NCBI RefSeq assembly: GCF_004298145.1
Contig: NZ_SCRH01000017.1
Span: 1 to 64,000 of the forward strand
Direction of reading: 5' to 3'
From: Mycobacterium sp.
GTDB taxonomy: Bacteria > Actinomycetota > Actinomycetes > Mycobacteriales > Mycobacteriaceae
DNA: 64,000 nucleotides
A program made the translations under genes and the position numbers. Each line of letters starts with the position of its first letter. The stretch's first letter is position 1. The notes under the pieces are model-generated. The model did not search any database. It was given only the letters and a program-made list of their open reading frames with translations, and was not told where the DNA came from. Shown here piece by piece: positions 62,188 through 64,000 of this stretch.

Positions 62188-64000
62188 GTGCCGAGACGCG
62201 TCCGCCGTTTGTTCATGGTGCTGGGCGGCATGATCTCGGTCGTCGGGCTGGTGCTCTCGGCGTGCACGGTCAACCCGCCGCCGGCGCCGCAGAGCACCGA
62301 TACGCCGCGCAACTCCGTTCCGCCGCCGCCCCGGGTCAGCGAGATCATCATGGGCATCGACTCGATCGGGGCGGGGTTCAATCCGCACCTGTTGTCGGAT
62401 TTGTCCCCGGTGAACGCGGCGATCAGCGCGCTGGTGCTGCCGAGCGCCTTTCGGCCGGTTCCGGACACCAATACGCCGGCCGGCTCACGCTGGGAGATGG
62501 ACCCGACCTTGTTGGTCTCCGCCGACGTGACGAACCAGAACCCGTTCACGGTGACCTACAAGATTCGGCCCGAGGCGCAGTGGACCGACAACGCCCCCAT
62601 CGCCGCCGACGACTTCTGGTATCTGTGGCGCCAGATGGTCAGCCAGCCCGGGGTCGTCGACCCGGCCGGGTATGACCTCATCACCAGCGTGCAGTCGCTC
62701 GAGGGCGGCAAGCAGGCGGTGGTCACCTTCGCGCAGCCGTATCCGGCGTGGAAAGAGCTGTTCAGCAACATCCTTCCGGCGCACATCGTCAAGGACGTGC
62801 CCGGCGGTTTCGCGGCCGGGCTGGCCCGGGCGCTTCCGGTCACGGGCGGGCAGTTCCGGGTGGAGAGCATCGACCCGCAGCGCGACGAAATCCTGGTCGC
62901 CCGCAACGACCGGTACTGGGGGCCGCCGGCCAAGCCCGCGCTCATTCTCTTCCGGCGCGCCGGGGCGCCCGCCGCGCTGGCCGATTCCGTGCGCAACGGC
63001 GACACCCAGGTGGCGCAAGTACACGGTGGTTCGGCGGCCTTCGCGCAGCTGTCCGCCATCCCCGACGTCCGGACCGCCCGGATCGTGACACCGCGGGTCA
63101 TGCAGCTCACGCTGCGCGCCACCGAGCCCAAACTGACTGACACACAAGTCCGTAAGGCGATCTTGGGGTTGCTCGACGTCGACCTGCTCGCCGCCGTGGG
63201 CGCGGGCAGCGACAACACGGTCACCCTCGATCAGGCCCAGATCCGTGCGCCGAGCGACCCCGGCTACGAGCCGACCGCGCCACCGGCGATGACGACGGCG
63301 GCCGCGCTGACATTGCTCGAGGGGGCCGGATACCGGGTCGAACCCAACTCTTCGGCTTCAGGGGCCCCGCCCGCGCCGACCCCGGTGAACACTGGACCGC
63401 CCGAAGTCATCCGGGGCCGGATCAGCAAGGACGGCCAACAGCTGTCGCTGGCCATCGGGGTGGCGGCCAATGACCCGACCGCGGTGGCGGTGGCCAACAC
63501 CGCCGCCGACCAGTTGCGCAACGTCGGCATCGCCGCGACCGTGCTGGCGCTGGACCCTGTCACCCTCTACCGCGATGCGCTGAACGACAGCCGGGTCGAC
63601 GCGATCGTCGGCTGGCATCAGGCGGGTGGAAATCTGGCAACCCGGCTCGCTTCCCGATACGGCTGTCCCGCGCTGCAATCGACCCAGGTTCCGGCCACCA
63701 GCGAGGCGACTCCGGCTTCGTCCGCTCCCGCCGGCCCGGCGCCGTCCACGTCGCCGGGCACCGCGTCCACGACGCCGACGTCGGCGCCGCCGCCCAGCCG
63801 GCCAGCGGATCCCAACGCCCTGGTCCAGGCGCCGTCGAACCTCACCGGGATCTGCGATCGCAGCGTCCAGTCGAACATCGACGCCGCCCTCAACGGCACC
63901 AAGAGCATCAATGACGTCATCACCGCGGTCGAACCGCGGCTGTGGAACATGTCCACGGTATTGCCGATCCTGCAGGACACCACGATCGTCGCGGTCGGGC
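62188..64000 (+). CDS. lpqW: Lipoprotein LpqW (partial, runs off the window)
   Basis: The frame is open for 604 codons to the window edge without a stop; the 3' end is missing, probably about 30 codons from the recalled length of Rv1166. The N-terminus is a lipoprotein signal, [20 protein letters not shown], with the lipobox LSAC. The rest resembles a periplasmic oligopeptide-binding (SBP_bac_5) protein, for example [17 protein letters not shown] and [14 protein letters not shown] segments, with a Ser/Thr/Pro/Ala-rich insertion near residue 515-545. In M. smegmatis LpqW affects the split between polar PIMs and lipoarabinomannan together with PimE. GTG at 62188 is used. Confidence 0.9.
   Translation, partial: MPRRVRRLFMVLGGMISVVGLVLSACTVNPPPAPQSTDTPRNSVPPPPRVSEIIMGIDSIGAGFNPHLLSDLSPVNAAISALVLPSAFRPVPDTNTPAGSRWEMDPTLLVSADVTNQNPFTVTYKIRPEAQWTDNAPIAADDFWYLWRQMVSQPGVVDPAGYDLITSVQSLEGGKQAVVTFAQPYPAWKELFSNILPAHIVKDVPGGFAAGLARALPVTGGQFRVESIDPQRDEILVARNDRYWGPPAKPALILFRRAGAPAALADSVRNGDTQVAQVHGGSAAFAQLSAIPDVRTARIVTPRVMQLTLRATEPKLTDTQVRKAILGLLDVDLLAAVGAGSDNTVTLDQAQIRAPSDPGYEPTAPPAMTTAAALTLLEGAGYRVEPNSSASGAPPAPTPVNTGPPEVIRGRISKDGQQLSLAIGVAANDPTAVAVANTAADQLRNVGIAATVLALDPVTLYRDALNDSRVDAIVGWHQAGGNLATRLASRYGCPALQSTQVPATSEATPASSAPAGPAPSTSPGTASTTPTSAPPPSRPADPNALVQAPSNLTGICDRSVQSNIDAALNGTKSINDVITAVEPRLWNMSTVLPILQDTTIVAVG

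Noticed and set aside
60214..62388. Long open frame on the minus strand across typA
   Set aside because: It is antisense to typA, whose protein is certain. Long antisense frames are common in GC-rich coding DNA, and the translation is low-complexity Arg/Asp/His-rich.

Overview
This window is GC-rich chromosomal DNA from a nontuberculous Mycobacterium. From memory of M. tuberculosis, the recognisable order runs parallel to about Rv1132-Rv1166: a DUF3556 membrane protein, metE, the Rv1138c/Rv1139c-type pair, an enoyl-CoA hydratase, mcr, an SDR, mmpL13, a methyltransferase, a sirtuin, the F420 protein Rv1155, an HhH protein, two Ala/Pro-rich exported proteins, pimE, phhB, mutT2, narGHJI, typA and lpqW. 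No insertion sequence, tRNA, rRNA or CRISPR array was seen.

Layout. 0-5.5 kb: two paralogous PEP-utiliser-type proteins without an ATP-grasp domain, a protein of the RDRSWG/CrtC-like kind and a membrane protein. 5.5-9.1 kb: a quinone oxidoreductase (fadB4-like), a decayed acryloyl-CoA-reductase remnant, and a K+/H+ antiporter divergent from a TrkA-type protein, with a palindrome between them. 9.2-14.3 kb: the DUF3556 gene with a KstR-like box, and metE under a cobalamin riboswitch. 14.4-32.5 kb: an accessory catabolic island. It encodes a tandem-domain TetR regulator, SDRs, an acyl-CoA dehydrogenase pair, a nitroreductase-like protein, a SnoaL-like protein, a NorD/CbbO-type VWA protein with a NorQ/CbbQ-type MoxR ATPase, a periplasmic-binding-type protein without signal peptide, an AveC-like membrane protein, a P450, an aldehyde dehydrogenase, a thiolase and an enoyl-CoA hydratase. 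32.5-35.3 kb: a type III PKS / ICMT-like methyltransferase / FAD hydroxylase operon arranged like srsABC. 35.4-52 kb: the syntenic core listed above plus a coiled-coil protein. 53.4-60.2 kb: respiratory nitrate reductase narGHJI. 60.2-64 kb: typA and the start of lpqW, which runs off the window.

The most interesting signal is a 16-bp imperfect palindrome found six times between 15.3 and 24.2 kb. Oriented consistently it reads close to GAACARATATTTGGTY. Each copy lies 24-67 bp before the start of a gene: an SDR, the tandem TetR regulator itself, the acyl-CoA dehydrogenase operon, the VWA gene, the MoxR gene and the binding-protein gene. The two half-sites differ in the same way in most copies, which suits a single polypeptide carrying two different TetR helix-turn-helix domains. 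This suggests one regulon that joins a beta-oxidation-like pathway to an orphan MoxR/VWA metalloenzyme-activation pair and an AveC-like protein. The substrate is not evident from sequence. In M. tuberculosis, as I recall, the corresponding interval holds only short thiolase and enoyl-CoA hydratase fragments, so the island may have been lost there.
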